A DNA stretch of 64,000 nt from Chrysomallon squamiferum. Its lineage: Eukaryota > Mollusca > Gastropoda > Neomphalida > Peltospiridae. A program made the translations under genes and the position numbers. Location of the stretch: positions 17,684,342 to 17,748,341 of the forward strand of contig CM022679.1 in the NCBI GenBank assembly GCA_012295275.1, in the 5' to 3' direction. Of the stretch, positions 32,295-46,950 are shown piece after piece. How positions within the stretch are numbered: position 1 is the first letter of the stretch; the number at the start of each line of letters is the position of its first letter. The notes under the pieces are model-generated. The model was not told where the DNA came from. It did not search any database and was given only the letters and a program-made list of their open reading frames with translations.

Positions 32295-34593
32295 TAAAAA
32301 TCATCAGTAAAAATAATATTTCCCATTTTACCAAAAAGGCATTGAGACAAAAAAAATAAAATAAAATAAAATAAAATAAAACCAAATTTGGCCTTGTTTC
32401 TTGCTCAAGTCCAAGTAAATGCCTCTTTTCAGTCATTATGCACTGACATAACTAAGAGGAAAGGCATGATGCCAGTTTTTTTTATTGAAAAACAAAAGTT
32501 CTGTTTCACTGTCTTACTTTACTAGTAAATAAAAAAAGAATAAAAAAAGAAAATGAAAGAAAAACATACAAAGGCAAAGATTATAATTTGAAAACATTAA
32601 TTTTTGTATTTTTAATACAAGAATATCAGGTTATTAAAAAAAAAAGAGGAAAAACTGAGATAACATAACAAGATATGTAAAACAAGAGATTGGTTGTTTG
32701 TCATTTACAGGTTTTGCGATATATTCCTTGAATTAGATCTGAAAAATAACGGAACAGTATTTACATTGCAACCGGCCATTCCACTGGTTTAAAGTCTGAA
32801 GCAATTAGGAACACGTTATGTCATGAATGATATTATTAGTCTTTAAAAAATTGTGATGGGATTAAGATAGTGTAACAGCTCTGTTAAGGAAGGAAGTTAA
32901 AGTAGGTAGTGCCAGATACTGTACAATCTGTAGTTTTTGACAGGTTTTAATTTGGCTTACAAACAGCCTGGAACATTATGAATTGCAATTACTTTTATAT
33001 CATTCGAAAGCTTTGAATGGTATTTTAAACTAAGCATAATGGTCACAGGATCAGTGGACATTGCTAATGTAATAACTGCTATCACTGGCCAATTGAACAT
33101 TTTTGTGTTCAAAATACCATTGAGCTCAAGTACAGTTTATCAGCAAAATCCATCTTGGTAAGTCTGTTATCACAATCACGTTATTTAATGTTTCTTACAA
33201 ACTTATTCAAGGAATTCATTTAATTAATTTTTATTTTTATTTTATTTTATTTTTTACCAACTTTAGCATATTTACAGACAATCTGATTCACTTAGAGAGA
33301 AAGAAGTTTTTTTTCACTTTTTACTGCTGAAATGGGTTGTGGTCTCAATTATTAGACTTATATACACATCTTTTATTTTATTTAGGAATAAGAAATAAGA
33401 TTCATGTTCTAAAATAATTTTTGAAATTTAATTTTTTTAAATTCTGGAGGTTTCCAGGGATCTGGTGACATTGTGAAAGTTAGCTTCCATTGATACTTCA
33501 GTATTAGCCTACAGCTTCTACTTCTTGTATCACTTTTGGTTTTAATTACTGAAACATTATTTTAACTCAAATGATCAATTATAAAAGAAAGTCAAGAAAT
33601 ATACTTGGACATTCATCCAGCAATAAAACATAGATGTGTCTGCCTGAAGGTAACTGACGATGATTAGAAGTTGAAGACAGTTACTTAGTTAATGGAGGAA
33701 GAACTGAAAGAACTACTAGTAATCGTCTCCACATAAAAGTATTATTAATAAAATAAAATGGTATATATAATTTCACATTTCACTTATTTTGACATATATA
33801 ATCTGCCTAATATTTGCCTGAAAAGTACAAGATCACAACTAACAAATCTCAAGTGCCTAGCCGTTAATCTCATAGTTTTGGACTTATGTTAATTCAAGAT
33901 ATGCAGGCTGCTTTATCACTATCATGTAAATACCAAGTAGAAATTCAGCAAAATTTTTGAACATTGCACTTAATGACAGAACAGTTCATTATCTTTAAAT
34001 GGAAATTGTGAAGAAAATCCATGCAATAATTTTGCAAAAGTTATGGCTATTTATGTGTTTTTTTATATGGCAACTGTTCATGTCTGCAGAAATCATTTTG
34101 GGCCTCATCTCATGTTTGGAGCATGGCATCATAAAGCAGAATAAAATCTTCATAGTGGAAAAAATTACAAGTGCTCTTTATGTTATAAGTAGCTAAAAAT
34201 GGTTCATCAACTTCATGTCACATTTGCTGATGCTGTTGCAGTGCCATCAATGTTCCAAACATTGTATCTCAAAAAGTAAGCAAGAAATATTAATTTTTGG
34301 TTCTGTGTTTATATTCAAAAGTTCTGTTTAACTAAAAAAAAGAAAATATTTATATATAAATATTATAATTTTTTTAATTGTGGCTGCTGCTAAAGACCAC
34401 AAATAAAATCAAATGCTATAAATTAACAGGTGAAACTTTTCAGGTAAGTATTTGATGACTTAAGTATAAAAATAATAATTACATTTTCTAACTTTATGAT
34501 TATATCAATACTTAAATTTCAAAAATGCAGAAAAATGACTGAAAAATAAAATGATTTCAAACTGTAATGTTTCCAAATAACAGTACTGAAGTT

Positions 34594-34599
34594 TTTATT
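34594..34599 (-). terminator. Candidate polyadenylation signal overlapping the PGAP1 stop codon
   Basis: The minus strand reads GAATAAAAAC: the TAA stop (34597-34595) sits inside AATAAA. If used, the 3' UTR would be only some tens of nucleotides. Other hexamers further downstream are equally possible. Confidence 0.3.
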
Positions 34600-34811
34600 C
34601 ATATTTTCTTTTTGCTGGGTTCATCAAGTCAGTAATCATCTGTCCAGCTTTAGGAATAACAGAAATGAATATAACAGCAGTGATCATGTAAGGTAGTCGG
34701 AACAGAGAAACCATTGAATACATCTGAGATAATACTGTAACCACTAGGATCAGCCAGCCAGCAGTTTGACACAGATTTCTGAAAAAAACAACCAAAAACC
34801 CTATATATATA

Positions 34812-34898
<87 letters not shown>

Positions 34899-36876
34899 TG
34901 CACACAGTGATACCTGTCTTGAATGGGGTTGAGCAAAAGTGTCCCTATATTGGTGTCCTTTCATTAGAGGGACAGAAATTACAGTTTTTTAAACATATTT
35001 ACAATTTTTATTCACATACATCACTCTAGTACCCACAACAAACGTAATTATCATAGCTGGGCACTGCCATAGTAAGCATCTGGGCTTCATCCTAAAATAC
35101 ATGTAAAAAGCCTAAGATATTTTTATATTTTCAAAAGTATTGTGTTTGAAACTCAAATATAGCTCCAATTTGTGCTAGCTGCACCCTCTTTTCAACCTCA
35201 AAAGTCTAAGATGCAGTGTTTATGCAACATAAATATGGATGGAATGATGTTGAATGTTTCAGTTAACAAAATTAAGTACCAAATGGTTTGACCTTGATCT
35301 GTTTGGTGGGCATTTGGTGACTGCAGTTCAAGACCTATTGTGATTTGGCAAAAACAATATTCCCTGCATGCACTGTTCAGTGCAGAAAATGGGTGATGCC
35401 ATTTTAAAAAATATTGTATATAAACCCAAATCACTGTGACTGTATATAGAATAATAATAATACTAATTTAAAAAATGCTGTTCACATCCACATTCAGTAG
35501 ATGTCCACTGATCTAAAGGACATCTATTGAAAAAATCAGGACTCTGCACTGAGCCGCTCATCTCAGTGGCTGCTGAAGACAGATACCACTGTAGTTGTAA
35601 TACTAATACAATGACCAAGAAGGTACAAAAAAAAAAAGAAAAAAAAAAAAAAAGAAGAAATAACATGATTACAAGAAATTGTAATAAAACCCCAAAATAT
35701 ATATGTGTTTACTCATTCAAGTTGGTGACATTATCATCAAGCAGAATGAAGAATGTGATAATGGAAAGCATGGCTCCACCCACTCTGCTAGGATCAGGAT
35801 TGAGCACAAAACTATACCTACAAAAAACATGATCTTTTTAGTGGGAATGTCTTTATTCATTTCCAAAACATAAATGATTAGAATTTATGAACAGAAGTTA
35901 GGTAAATTACCCAAACTACTCTCAAGAAAACAATAAATGATGTTTCAGTTTAAAAAATCATTTATTTAACACATGCTACTGTATATTTAAGAATTCTGTT
36001 ACCTTCATATAAAGTCACTTTTTATAGTGAGTACATATCCTTAAGTTGTTAAATTCTTTCTCCAGTTATTAAATATTAAAAATAAAATAAAACTCTCAAT
36101 TCTACTGTGTGTATATGAAAGTTTACCTAAGAGATAGTGCCCAGATCAGCAGAGATGGAATGTTTAAAGCCATCAGCCACATACACAACATAAGCAAAAT
36201 GCTAAAATAAGCGAGTTTGGCTCTATCATCTCTCAGTCGAGACAGTGATGTTACTCTGTACAGTTTCAAAACCTAAAACATTTAAATACTGTAAATCACT
36301 ATATACATTACTGCTAAAAAAAAATTCTTCTATTGTTATTTTCTTAAAAATCCAGTTTTTAAACTAAAAATATCTCGTAACTAGTAACACTCCATTAAAA
36401 ACTCCATTACAATTATAGCTAATAATCGTGTTTATCATTAATCCACATCAGGTGAAAAAACATTAGCTGCTGCTATTTTATCACATTTTAATTTCAACGG
36501 AGCAAATTTATTATTTTTACCTTTATGATAAATAAAACATAACACAGTAGTATTCCTAGTGCTCCACATAAAGTGACAGATGAAATTACTGCTAGAAGAC
36601 AACATGCTAAAAGCAGATAGTTTCCTGGTGAAATTACATACTGTGGAACCCTGCAACATTCAAAACATTTATGGTTAATCAAATGGAACTGAAACATTAA
36701 AATAAAATTTCTTTCTGATTGTATCAACATATGTTTGTTTTTTTATTTAAAAATTATATAATTACAAACACAGACCATCCTCTTTACTAAACTCTTGGAT
36801 CTAGTCCTAAACATAGTACAGATGTAGTTGTTTTTATAATTATCTATGTTCAATTTAAAATTCATTTCCACAGCTG

Positions 36877-36921
<45 letters not shown>

Positions 36922-37477
36922 TAATAAATATCAGTACAGTTTAAATTTAGTTTTCTTTATTCGTGTACTTTTCTTTTTTTTTTTTTTATGGGGGAAATAA
37001 AAATACTTACCAGAAAAACATTACTGCTAAAATTTTACTAAATACAAAGAGTTTACAGTGGACTATCCAACAGTGGAAGTAAGTAACAGTGAATGACAGA
37101 AAAAACAACAACACTGGTAACAATCCAAACCACAGGCTCTCATCTTCCAGAAATTCCTTATCATCTTGAGGAAGAAATGACATAATCTTTGATAGTGAAG
37201 AAAAACTAAAAAACCCCAAAGAAAACAAAAACAAATACAAATATATAAACAAGTTTTACTTAACTTCAGAAAAAGAAAAAAATTATAATTATGATACAAA
37301 TATAAAATTAATAATGGATAATGAATATTATATGTAATAATTTTATTCTTATTAAGTTATTAATTAATTATAAATTAAAAGCATAAAGAATCTTTATCAG
37401 GGATGCAAATTTAAGATATATAATCAAGATGTGTATTGCTAATTTTATTTTCTTAAATATTATATCAATATAGAAGG

Positions 37478-37508
<31 letters not shown>

Positions 37509-39948
37509 TAAATAAATTAAAAAGTAAGTAAGTAAAAACTAAAAGAAATAAATAAAAGAAAATAAAACTAACCCAAGAAAAAAACGTAGAATCAGAATAA
37601 CCGGAAGAACAAAATAAGGTCTTCCATACTGCCACACTATCTGAGCTGGGTTATCCACTGGTTTACCTTTAAATATAACATGTATATTTATTATCACAAT
37701 AAATGACTTTAGTATCAGTTTATAGATGATTAAAATATTCAATTATTTACAGAGGTATCAAAATGTCATATCAGGACCAGTAGATTATAAGAGACAGACA
37801 ATATTTTTTTTATTATTTATTTTTTTGCGTCTTTTTAGGTGTGTGCATATATGTGAAGCCTTGTCCTTTGATTGGAAGTATCATAAAATAAACCAAAATT
37901 ATATTCCTAAAAGAATACATATAGAGAAAGATATCTATAATTGATACTGAGTATATTTAAAACTGGACAAAATACTTAAAAACATTAATAAACCTGTTGC
38001 AAAAGCCAAGAAGCAACCATGAAGACTGAGAAACAGCACACCGACCATGAAAGCTGGAAACAAGACTCCATAGAAACGTACCAACTGAAAATACAATTTA
38101 AATAAGAGATTAAATAGGTATTGTGAGCAAACATACAACCAAGAGGTGGTTGGCTCCTTTCTTCACCTAGCAATAAAGAATATTTTAAATGCACTTCCCA
38201 CAGACAGGAAAGTTCTGTAATAAGAAATTTGTGTAGTACTTCTAGATTGGGAATTAGTGATGGGAAGTAACCAATCACACTAGAGCTTGTTACTCTATCA
38301 CAGAGTTTAAGACGATAATAATGAAAATATTTTCAAAAATTTCTTAATTTCAATGTACACATGAAAAGAAAGTATTATAAAGATAATTTAATTCCTATAT
38401 TTAAGAAAAGTATCATTCAGAAGAGAGGAATATCTTATGTTTTGCTAACAGGTTATAATTAACTTTTTATATTAGTAATCAAATAATCACAGTCGATAAT
38501 TAAATATATAAAATACAGTGGTACCTTGACTTATGAGTTTAATTTGTTCCGTGACTGAGCTTGTAACTCAATTTGCTTGTATATCAAATCAGTTTTGCCA
38601 ACTGAAATTAATTGAAATACCATTAATTTGTTCCAGTCCTCCAAAACCAACCCATTTTTTTTTTATAACATGTTTTTAAATAAGAAAAATGTATTTAGAA
38701 ATAACAAATATTGTATAAAAACAAAATAAAAGAGAAAGTAAAGAAATAAATTGGTTTTTTAGAGTATTTATATTGGAGATCAGACAAATTATTTTAACGC
38801 CTTTGGCTGGAGTTACAGCCTTTATTAATTCCTTCTGCTTCAGTATTACACTCATACTGTCTAGCCAAGATGACTACATGCACACCTCACTCATGTTTTT
38901 CTGTCATTTCATGCTTTAATTTGATGGACATATCCACTTCTTTTTAGCACTGTCCTTTGAACTCACTTTCTTACAATAAGTCAAGGTACCACTGTATATA
39001 AATAACATACTCAAGCAATTATAAAATGAAAATAGTTAATATAGTATATAATACATATTCATATACACACACACATACAAAATTCTATCCATGCATCTAC
39101 TCCCCTAGTTTCAGACCAAAGCTGCAACTGTATCTTCAGTTGTATCATAAAGATGGCCCTGAAATGCTGGATATATGCCCAAATTATATTTATTGTTAAA
39201 CTTGTTGAATATTATAAATAAGATAAATACTAAGTTTCACACAGTAATAATAATATAAAACATTCTTTCTGTTTATACAATTGTTTAAATTGTGTTTATT
39301 TAGAAGTATGGACATGCATCTTCAATCAATCAATCTCTCTCTCTCTTCCCCCCCACCCCATCACTGGTAAGAACTCATCAATCCTCTCTTGTTGCACTGG
39401 ATATTATTCAGTAATCTCCCTGTCTTAGATAGAATGCTTTGCTAATATCAGAAACTGTCTGTGAAAGACATACTTCTACAGTTGTATGACAGAAACATGA
39501 CAAACATTACCCATTTCATTCCATTGTTCTTAGAATAAAATTTTGAGAGGAAGGTTGCCACAGAAATCTTTTTTCATACAAAATATTTCAATGGTTTCAC
39601 TAATATCATGTGGATCTAATATAAATAAAACAAAATTGATGTTATTCAGAGATATTCTCTTTGACTTTGCACACTTTTATTTTAAAGTTGCCAGGCCTGA
39701 TATCTGATCATTTTCTGAAGAAAACCAGTCCCTGTTAGCCATACGAATTTGAAATCTACAACTTCTTTAATCATATACCTTTAATTTTATAATGCTTGCA
39801 TTGTTTTTGTTTTCTGGAGGGTATGTGTGATTGTTTGTTTTACCATTATGTATGAATAGAAAGGAAGAGAAAAATGTTTATAAATTAATCAAAGAAACTG
39901 CAAATAAATATACTAATAATGTGTTCTGAAAATGAAATCAATCTTGCT

Positions 39949-39985
<37 letters not shown>

Positions 39986-42900
39986 GTTTATTGATTTTGT
40001 ATTGCACCTTATCGAAAGCATAATACCTAACTGCTTATATATATGTATGTATGTATGTATTATTTCTACATATAAGCAGCTAGTTATTTTGATTTCAACA
40101 AGAGGCAACATAAAAAGAAAAGAAAACAGATTGCTGTAATAGAAATTGGGCAAAAACTACAGCAGCTTGTTATTTCCTGTAAAAGATAAAGGCTATAAAG
40201 TGATTACTTTATCATAAGTATACAAACAATAAGCTTTAGAAAGTTGCACCACACCAGATTACTGCTGAAAGAACCAGTCATTTCTATGCAGACCCTGACG
40301 CTGTTTTATTTTTGTATGTGTGTTAAATTACAAAAGTACATGATGTATTTTTTTAATTATTCTAAAATACCTAAAATAATTGTTTATTGTTCAGAGATAA
40401 TTAATCTATTTCAAACTGTTTTAATGTCTTTAATATTTAATTTTTTAAATTATTAACATTTGTGTACCTAGCAACCATGTGTTATATTGATTACTTGGTG
40501 TTTTTCTCACTGCTCAAACAGTGCTGCTGAATACTGATGGGTTGGCAACACTGGCAAGCAAGACAAAAAGACAAAATAAGCAAGTAGTTATTAAGTCTAT
40601 AATTCTTCAAGTGGTCTGTCTTTCAAGTGAGACTTGACTCAATCTCAATGGCTCTAAGAAGACTGAGAAGAGAAAGAAGAATTGTTACAGTGTGAAGGGA
40701 TTATCACAGAATAATCTTCTTATTGTCAAGAAATAAGCTGTCAAGAAGCAGACTAAGCTACTTATAGAAAGTGAATAGCAGCCATAGGTGCTTTTCATAC
40801 CTGTTTGAGTCTAGAAATCATTTGGCAAGGTAAAATTTGTATACACTGATCAATATATCACATTTGTTTCCTATTTTTAAATGTATTTAGATGGATTGTA
40901 AAATTCTGGGAAGTAAGTAAAGATAATTATTTTTAAGTAAGAATAATAAAATTTAAAAAAAAAAATAAATCACTTGAAACTAATTTCAATTTACATTACA
41001 ATGTATATAAAAAGAAGCAGAAAAATAAATGATAAAATAAATCTTTCATTGCTTGAAAAGCACTGATACAGACAAATATGTGAACTATCAGAAATATAAA
41101 GACTTTCTCTTTAAAAAATTTACAACAGCAATAATAGTCATATATGCAGATTATTTCTATACCACTAAATACTGCAATCGCTGAAGCTCAACACTGTCAA
41201 CTAGTTAATCTGATCATTTAAATTTTGCACAAATTCAGTTTTGTATATTTAAAACTTCAGTTTATTTAAAATGTTTTTTTTATACAAAATATAATATCAA
41301 AGTTTATAAATAACCAAAGATATATGTACATCTGAAAATTATTGGTCAATCTATCTGTTATTCTCATCTACCACAATCAGAAACCTTAACTTCTGTAGTG
41401 CAGTATATTTTATGATATTATTTAGAACCTTTCTGCAAAAAACCCAACAGAACAAAAAACAAACCCAAAGCAAACAAAAATAAAACAACACAACAACAAC
41501 AAAAACAAAAAGCCCTAATGCAACAGGATACAGCCTCAAACAGCTATTGAAGAAACTAATCTCCAATATCTGTATAACAGTCTCTGTTCCATTTTATCTT
41601 GTTCCTGACTATTAAATGGATTTTTTGAGCAAGAACACATTAAATTTTTAATTTTGTTTTAGATTTCTTTTTATTTTTGGTGGGGGCTTTTTTTTTTATA
41701 GTGTGTTGTGTGTAATTTTTTTACCTTATTCTTTCAGTTGAACAAATAAATAAATATACTTTTATTAATGTGAATTTTACAACTGTCCATAAACACAAAT
41801 TGCAAACTGTAACAATGTTATGAAGACTGCTAATAAAAAGGGTTTTTCTCCCTTAATACTCAGAAATACACACCTATTATAGTTACTTGTTGAAGATTTA
41901 AGTAAGCACAGTTCAGTGTAAAACAGATCAAAGAGAACATTTATATACAGATACATTGTGAAGACATTAACATTGATATGTATATGGAAATTTTGTTTTG
42001 TTTTTATGCCACCATACTAAAGCAGTAAACAACGGCTGCTTAAATGTGTGGTACACTGGCAATCAATTGATAGTGAAAAACAAAAGTATGTTCTAAAAGT
42101 TTACAATGTTATTAGGCATAAAAAAATATATATATGAATTTAAAAAGAAAATAGATAAAAATAAATAAATCAATATTAATAATAAAAAAAAGACAAATAA
42201 TTTAAGAAAGGGAAGTAATATGTTGGTTTAATGTGCTTTTATTATTCATAATTTTGAATAGTGGGAGGAATAAATAAGTTTATGCAGTTTCTAACACGGT
42301 ATTTAGGTCAAAGAATTTTACCATTCTACAAGATACTGGGCAATAAAATGCAGACAAAATGTTAGAAAGAATTAATATCATCTAGTGATCTATTTGTTCT
42401 GGTAATTTAATACTTTCTGTACCATTTTTAAAACACAATTCACAGAAAGTTAGCATTTATCTGCTTATTTACCTTTGTACTATTTGTACAAGTTCATTTC
42501 TGAATATGTTTTGAAACTATTAACTAGGTAGGTGGGTAACTGTGTATACAGTAAATGAATGTGTGAGTGTAGGTGAATCAGTGGAAAACTTTAAGCTAGT
42601 TAAATAATTAGATGAGTAGACAATTTTTGAAAATGGACCAGTATAAAATAAAACAGAGGTAATACCAATATACATTTTGAAGTGATGAAAAAAATCTGTA
42701 ATTTTAAATATTTAATAAACAGTTAAGCATTTCATTACAAACTGTTGTTTAATACTGCCAAAATAACATATTTCTTTTATTTAAATAATATGTAAGAAAT
42801 AAAATTTTGCAAGGCTACAACAAATATGTTTATCATAAATTATTGTGGAACAAGTTTTATACTGGCTGTATGAATTGTGTTATTGATTCCTCTTTGTACT

Positions 42901-45900
42901 TGGGATTTGTCTGATTTTAGGTAAAACCTGTATCACTCAGAGATGATTAATTATCTAGTAACTTATGTTAGATGCAAATGGCAGAATCAACCATTGTTCA
43001 CAGTAATATACAATGTAACTAAAACCCGAAGTTAAGATTCAAGATCTACATTAATTTTGTTGTTGTTTACAGGTAAAATGCTCTGATGAAAGCTGAGATC
43101 TAAGATATGCTAATAACTTGTGATGATGAATTCTTGTGGAAAACAGGAAAATAGGAAATTAAACAAAATTATAGTAAATATTTATAGATGTAAATAAATA
43201 AATAGCATGTCTATTGAAGAATACATAAGGTAAAAAAAGGAATTCAATTAAGACAGAGTTGATAAATGAAATATAGAAATTTCTCAAAATGGATGAAAAG
43301 ATATTGACATATCATACAAAACTTCATCACTGGTATGAACTTCACCATATTAAACTGACTGGTGATGAAGCGTGTCAAAGGCTGCCTGCTGCAGTGACTC
43401 ATATGACACCAGAGAGAGCTGTTGAAATTGACACTTGGAGAAGGGAAGTTAACAAAGAATTTATCAAACCAAAGAAAGCTGAACTTAAACCACCTTTCTG
43501 GAGATGTCATTACAGTGCTACGACTTCTGCTTCACCCAAATTGGTAAACATCAAGTGCAAGACAGAGTCAGCTAAATGTTCAAGTGATTGGAGAAATAAA
43601 TATGGATCTGTGGACATCACAACATTACCCAATTACCTAGCAGGAAAATCTGTTCATTATTCAGCAGAAAGGAAAGGACTCTATCACAGAAAATATAACA
43701 CACTGAAAATCACTGGAAAAAGAGAGGAAATTCATAGTCCCAGTTTCCCTCGTGAACTAATGAGGAGGGGATCAATGAATGCAGATAAAGTTTGGAAGGA
43801 CACAACACAAAGTGGCAGACAATCATTAGACAGTGAGAATTCAGCATATGAAAGTGACAGCATCACACCAGACATTAAACAAGGCAATGTCTGCAACAGA
43901 TCTGTGAGTAACAGACTGTTAAATGTTATCACAATAGATGACTGCAATGTGAATCTAAGATATTCTCCAAGAAAGGTAGTCAGCTGTAAAACTGTTAAGT
44001 TTGAAAGTGATGAAGAAAATAAATTCAGTCAAAATGACTGTTATCCCATAAGAATAAGTAAAGGATCTGCAGTAACAAATCTTTCATCCCAGAATATAAC
44101 AAAATCTTATAAGGATATGCAGCAGAAATATATGAACTATGGCTACCTCTGTCCTGATGGTCAGTCAAAATCTGCTAAGGTGGAAAAGGCTTTTGATACA
44201 ATACTGGACCAAAAAAGTGTAGGTAAAAGTAGCTTACAGATTAAAGAAGCCAAATTCCTAGATAAAGACAGAACTGAAAATACTGGAAAAGGAATGTACC
44301 ATAAACTAAATGTAGCACTGAAAAGGAAGATGGTTAATTTTGTAGATTCATGCTGGATGAAACATAATTCTGGCTTTACAGAACCCTACAAATTTAATAA
44401 AACAAGCAAAAACAACAGTTTAATATCATTAGTGAAAAAACCCTGTTAAGCTACTGAATCCATAAATAGATATGATGTTACCTAAAATAAGAAAATAATT
44501 CATCTGCATTGCTTGAAAATGTTTTAAAATATATATTTGGGTGTTTGAGCATATAAATAATATAAATACTGCAATCCAGTATGTTTTTGTGACAATATGA
44601 TAGTTTTTAAGGACAACAAAATGAAAGCTGTTCAGTTAAAATATAAAACTTAGTTTCTATGGACATTATATTTTTCTTATATTCATCATGATTCCTTAAA
44701 CAGAAAATATATTTAGATATAAATTATTTGAATTAAATAGAATAAACAGGTATTATTTATTTATATTTAATAGACCAGAATATATAAGTAAATTTATTTA
44801 ATATGAAGTATTCAATACTAGGGACATTTAAAAAAAAAAAAAAAAAAAAATGTTATTGTATTAAATCATTATTTATTTATAATGTTAATAATTGTGTTTC
44901 TTGTATGTTTCTAATTATGTGTATGTTAACACTATTAAAGTGTAATTTCATGTCTGAAACTTTTATTTAATTTTTTTATTAATTACATATTTATTATCTG
45001 ATTACCTTACTTTTCTTTTTACTTTTCATTTGACCTAACTCATACGTATTAATTTTTTTGTTGTAGGTGATATTTTGCAAACATAAACATTTAAATTTTA
45101 GGTAAGTTAAAGAAAACAACTGCTAATGTTTCTTAAAAACAGTTACCGTTTTCATTTTAACAATATACTGTATACAATTTTATATGATTTAACAATGTAC
45201 CATTTTCTATAATCTAATAATATACAATGGCCTATAATTTAGTCATTCTATCAAATAAATAAAACTATTGATCAATGTTTGAGTAATGTTAACATTTCCA
45301 TACTTGAAATATTAGATATTAATTCCTAATTAATCTTGGATTATTGATGTAATCAATAATTCAATAATTCTCCAGCATTGTATTGATTTCTAGTTCCTTG
45401 TTTAATAACAGGAAACCAGGCAACCACAAAACATCTGCTAAACAGATTAACATATACAACAATAATTGTCAACACATTAAATAAAAGTTTAAAAAAATAT
45501 ATGTGAAATTATTATTTTTACTTTTAGGTTTGTAGATTGTCATTTTTTTTACTTATTTATTATTATTGATATTTTGAAATTATTTTTAATGCTTAAAAGA
45601 CATTGTAAGTTATTATATTCTTAGTTTCAATTTTTTTTTTGTTTATTGGAAAAACAACAAATAATAAAAAACACATAATAATAAAAAATTAATGCTGAAA
45701 TTTTTATGAAAGTTTGTTGATAGTATCACGTGTCCACATCTGTGATTATCAGTAAATGAGTCCAGATTTGATGCTCTAGGTTTTTCCAACATTTCAATAT
45801 TTTATATTTTAATTTTTTAATTTTTTTTTATCTACTATTATTATACACATTAACACATTATATACTAATGTGTATTTTGATTTTAACTGTAAAATGCAAA

Positions 45901-46915
45901 TACAGAAACACAATTTATGAAATTGATTTATTATGCACAATTGTTTGTTTATAACATGAATAAAAGATAGAGACATCTGGGACAATATCTGCTTACTGAG
46001 TTTAAAAGTATTAACATTTAATTTAATATGAAAATATGTGATTAAAAATAATTCTTTAAAAACTTTAAAGTAACAGTTACGTTAAACTAATATTGCTTTG
46101 CTGTTGTTGTTTTTTTTTATGTGGTTTATTTCTTTTGTTTTTGTTGTTGTTTATTTCCGTATCATGACTTTAAATATCTACAGATGGCATGAACTATTAA
46201 AAAAAGATAATGAAAAAAAAAAGTAAAAAATAACTGACCTGACCCATTACTTCTGACAAGGATGACTTCAGCTTAAGTTGGTAATAACAAGATGGGTGTA
46301 GATACATTTCTAAATGAACAGCATGGGTATCATAGTCTGTTGTTTTGGCATTCTGCAGCTTGACTGGAAGAGTCAGTTTTTCACGAAATTTGCCAAATCT
46401 ATAAGTATTCTCATTGGCCCATGGAACATTTAATGTCAGAATGTTCCCATCAAAATCACCTGAATTACCAAAGAAATGACATAACTAAAATACCTTATTT
46501 TTTTCATGGTGGATTTACATGAAAATAAAATTAGGAAAATTTTGATTCTTCTACTTAAAAAAAACAAACAAATGTAATAAGAAAATATAAAAATAGATCT
46601 GCATACATACATACACACCACAACAATGAAGAATTACTTCCAGAAAGGAACTGTACAACTTAATAATGGCAGAACTATTTAAAAGGGATATAGTTAAACC
46701 TGGAAAATATTTTTATTTACTATCAAATTTTGACATTTAAAGTAATACACTACTGCAACAGATTTGCTGATTCACAAATGTGATTAATAAAACTAAATTT
46801 AAAATAAAACATTGTACGAATAATAATTTAACAGCAATAATGATACCAGTAGTAATAATAATTAAGTAATTACACCAATCGTAACGAAATATTTAAAACT
46901 GAAAACAGATAATAA

Positions 46916-46950
<35 letters not shown>

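Larger units (their letters stand above)
31783..34594. other. Convergent intergenic region JMJD8/PGAP1
   Basis: It holds both 3' UTRs, a 38-bp inverted repeat and otherwise AT-rich unique-looking sequence. An AATAAA at 32,085-32,090 is a candidate JMJD8 polyadenylation signal. No coding exon recognised. Confidence 0.55.

Noticed and set aside
33999-34196. 65-codon hydrophobic frame between JMJD8 and PGAP1
   Set aside because: No homology, no splice support and length compatible with chance.
45069-45101. A possible 33-bp plus-strand exon between TTGTAG and GTAAGT in PGAP1 intron 19
   Set aside because: Good-looking splice sites, but no partner exon, no homology, and short matches of this kind are expected in 8 kb of AT-rich DNA.
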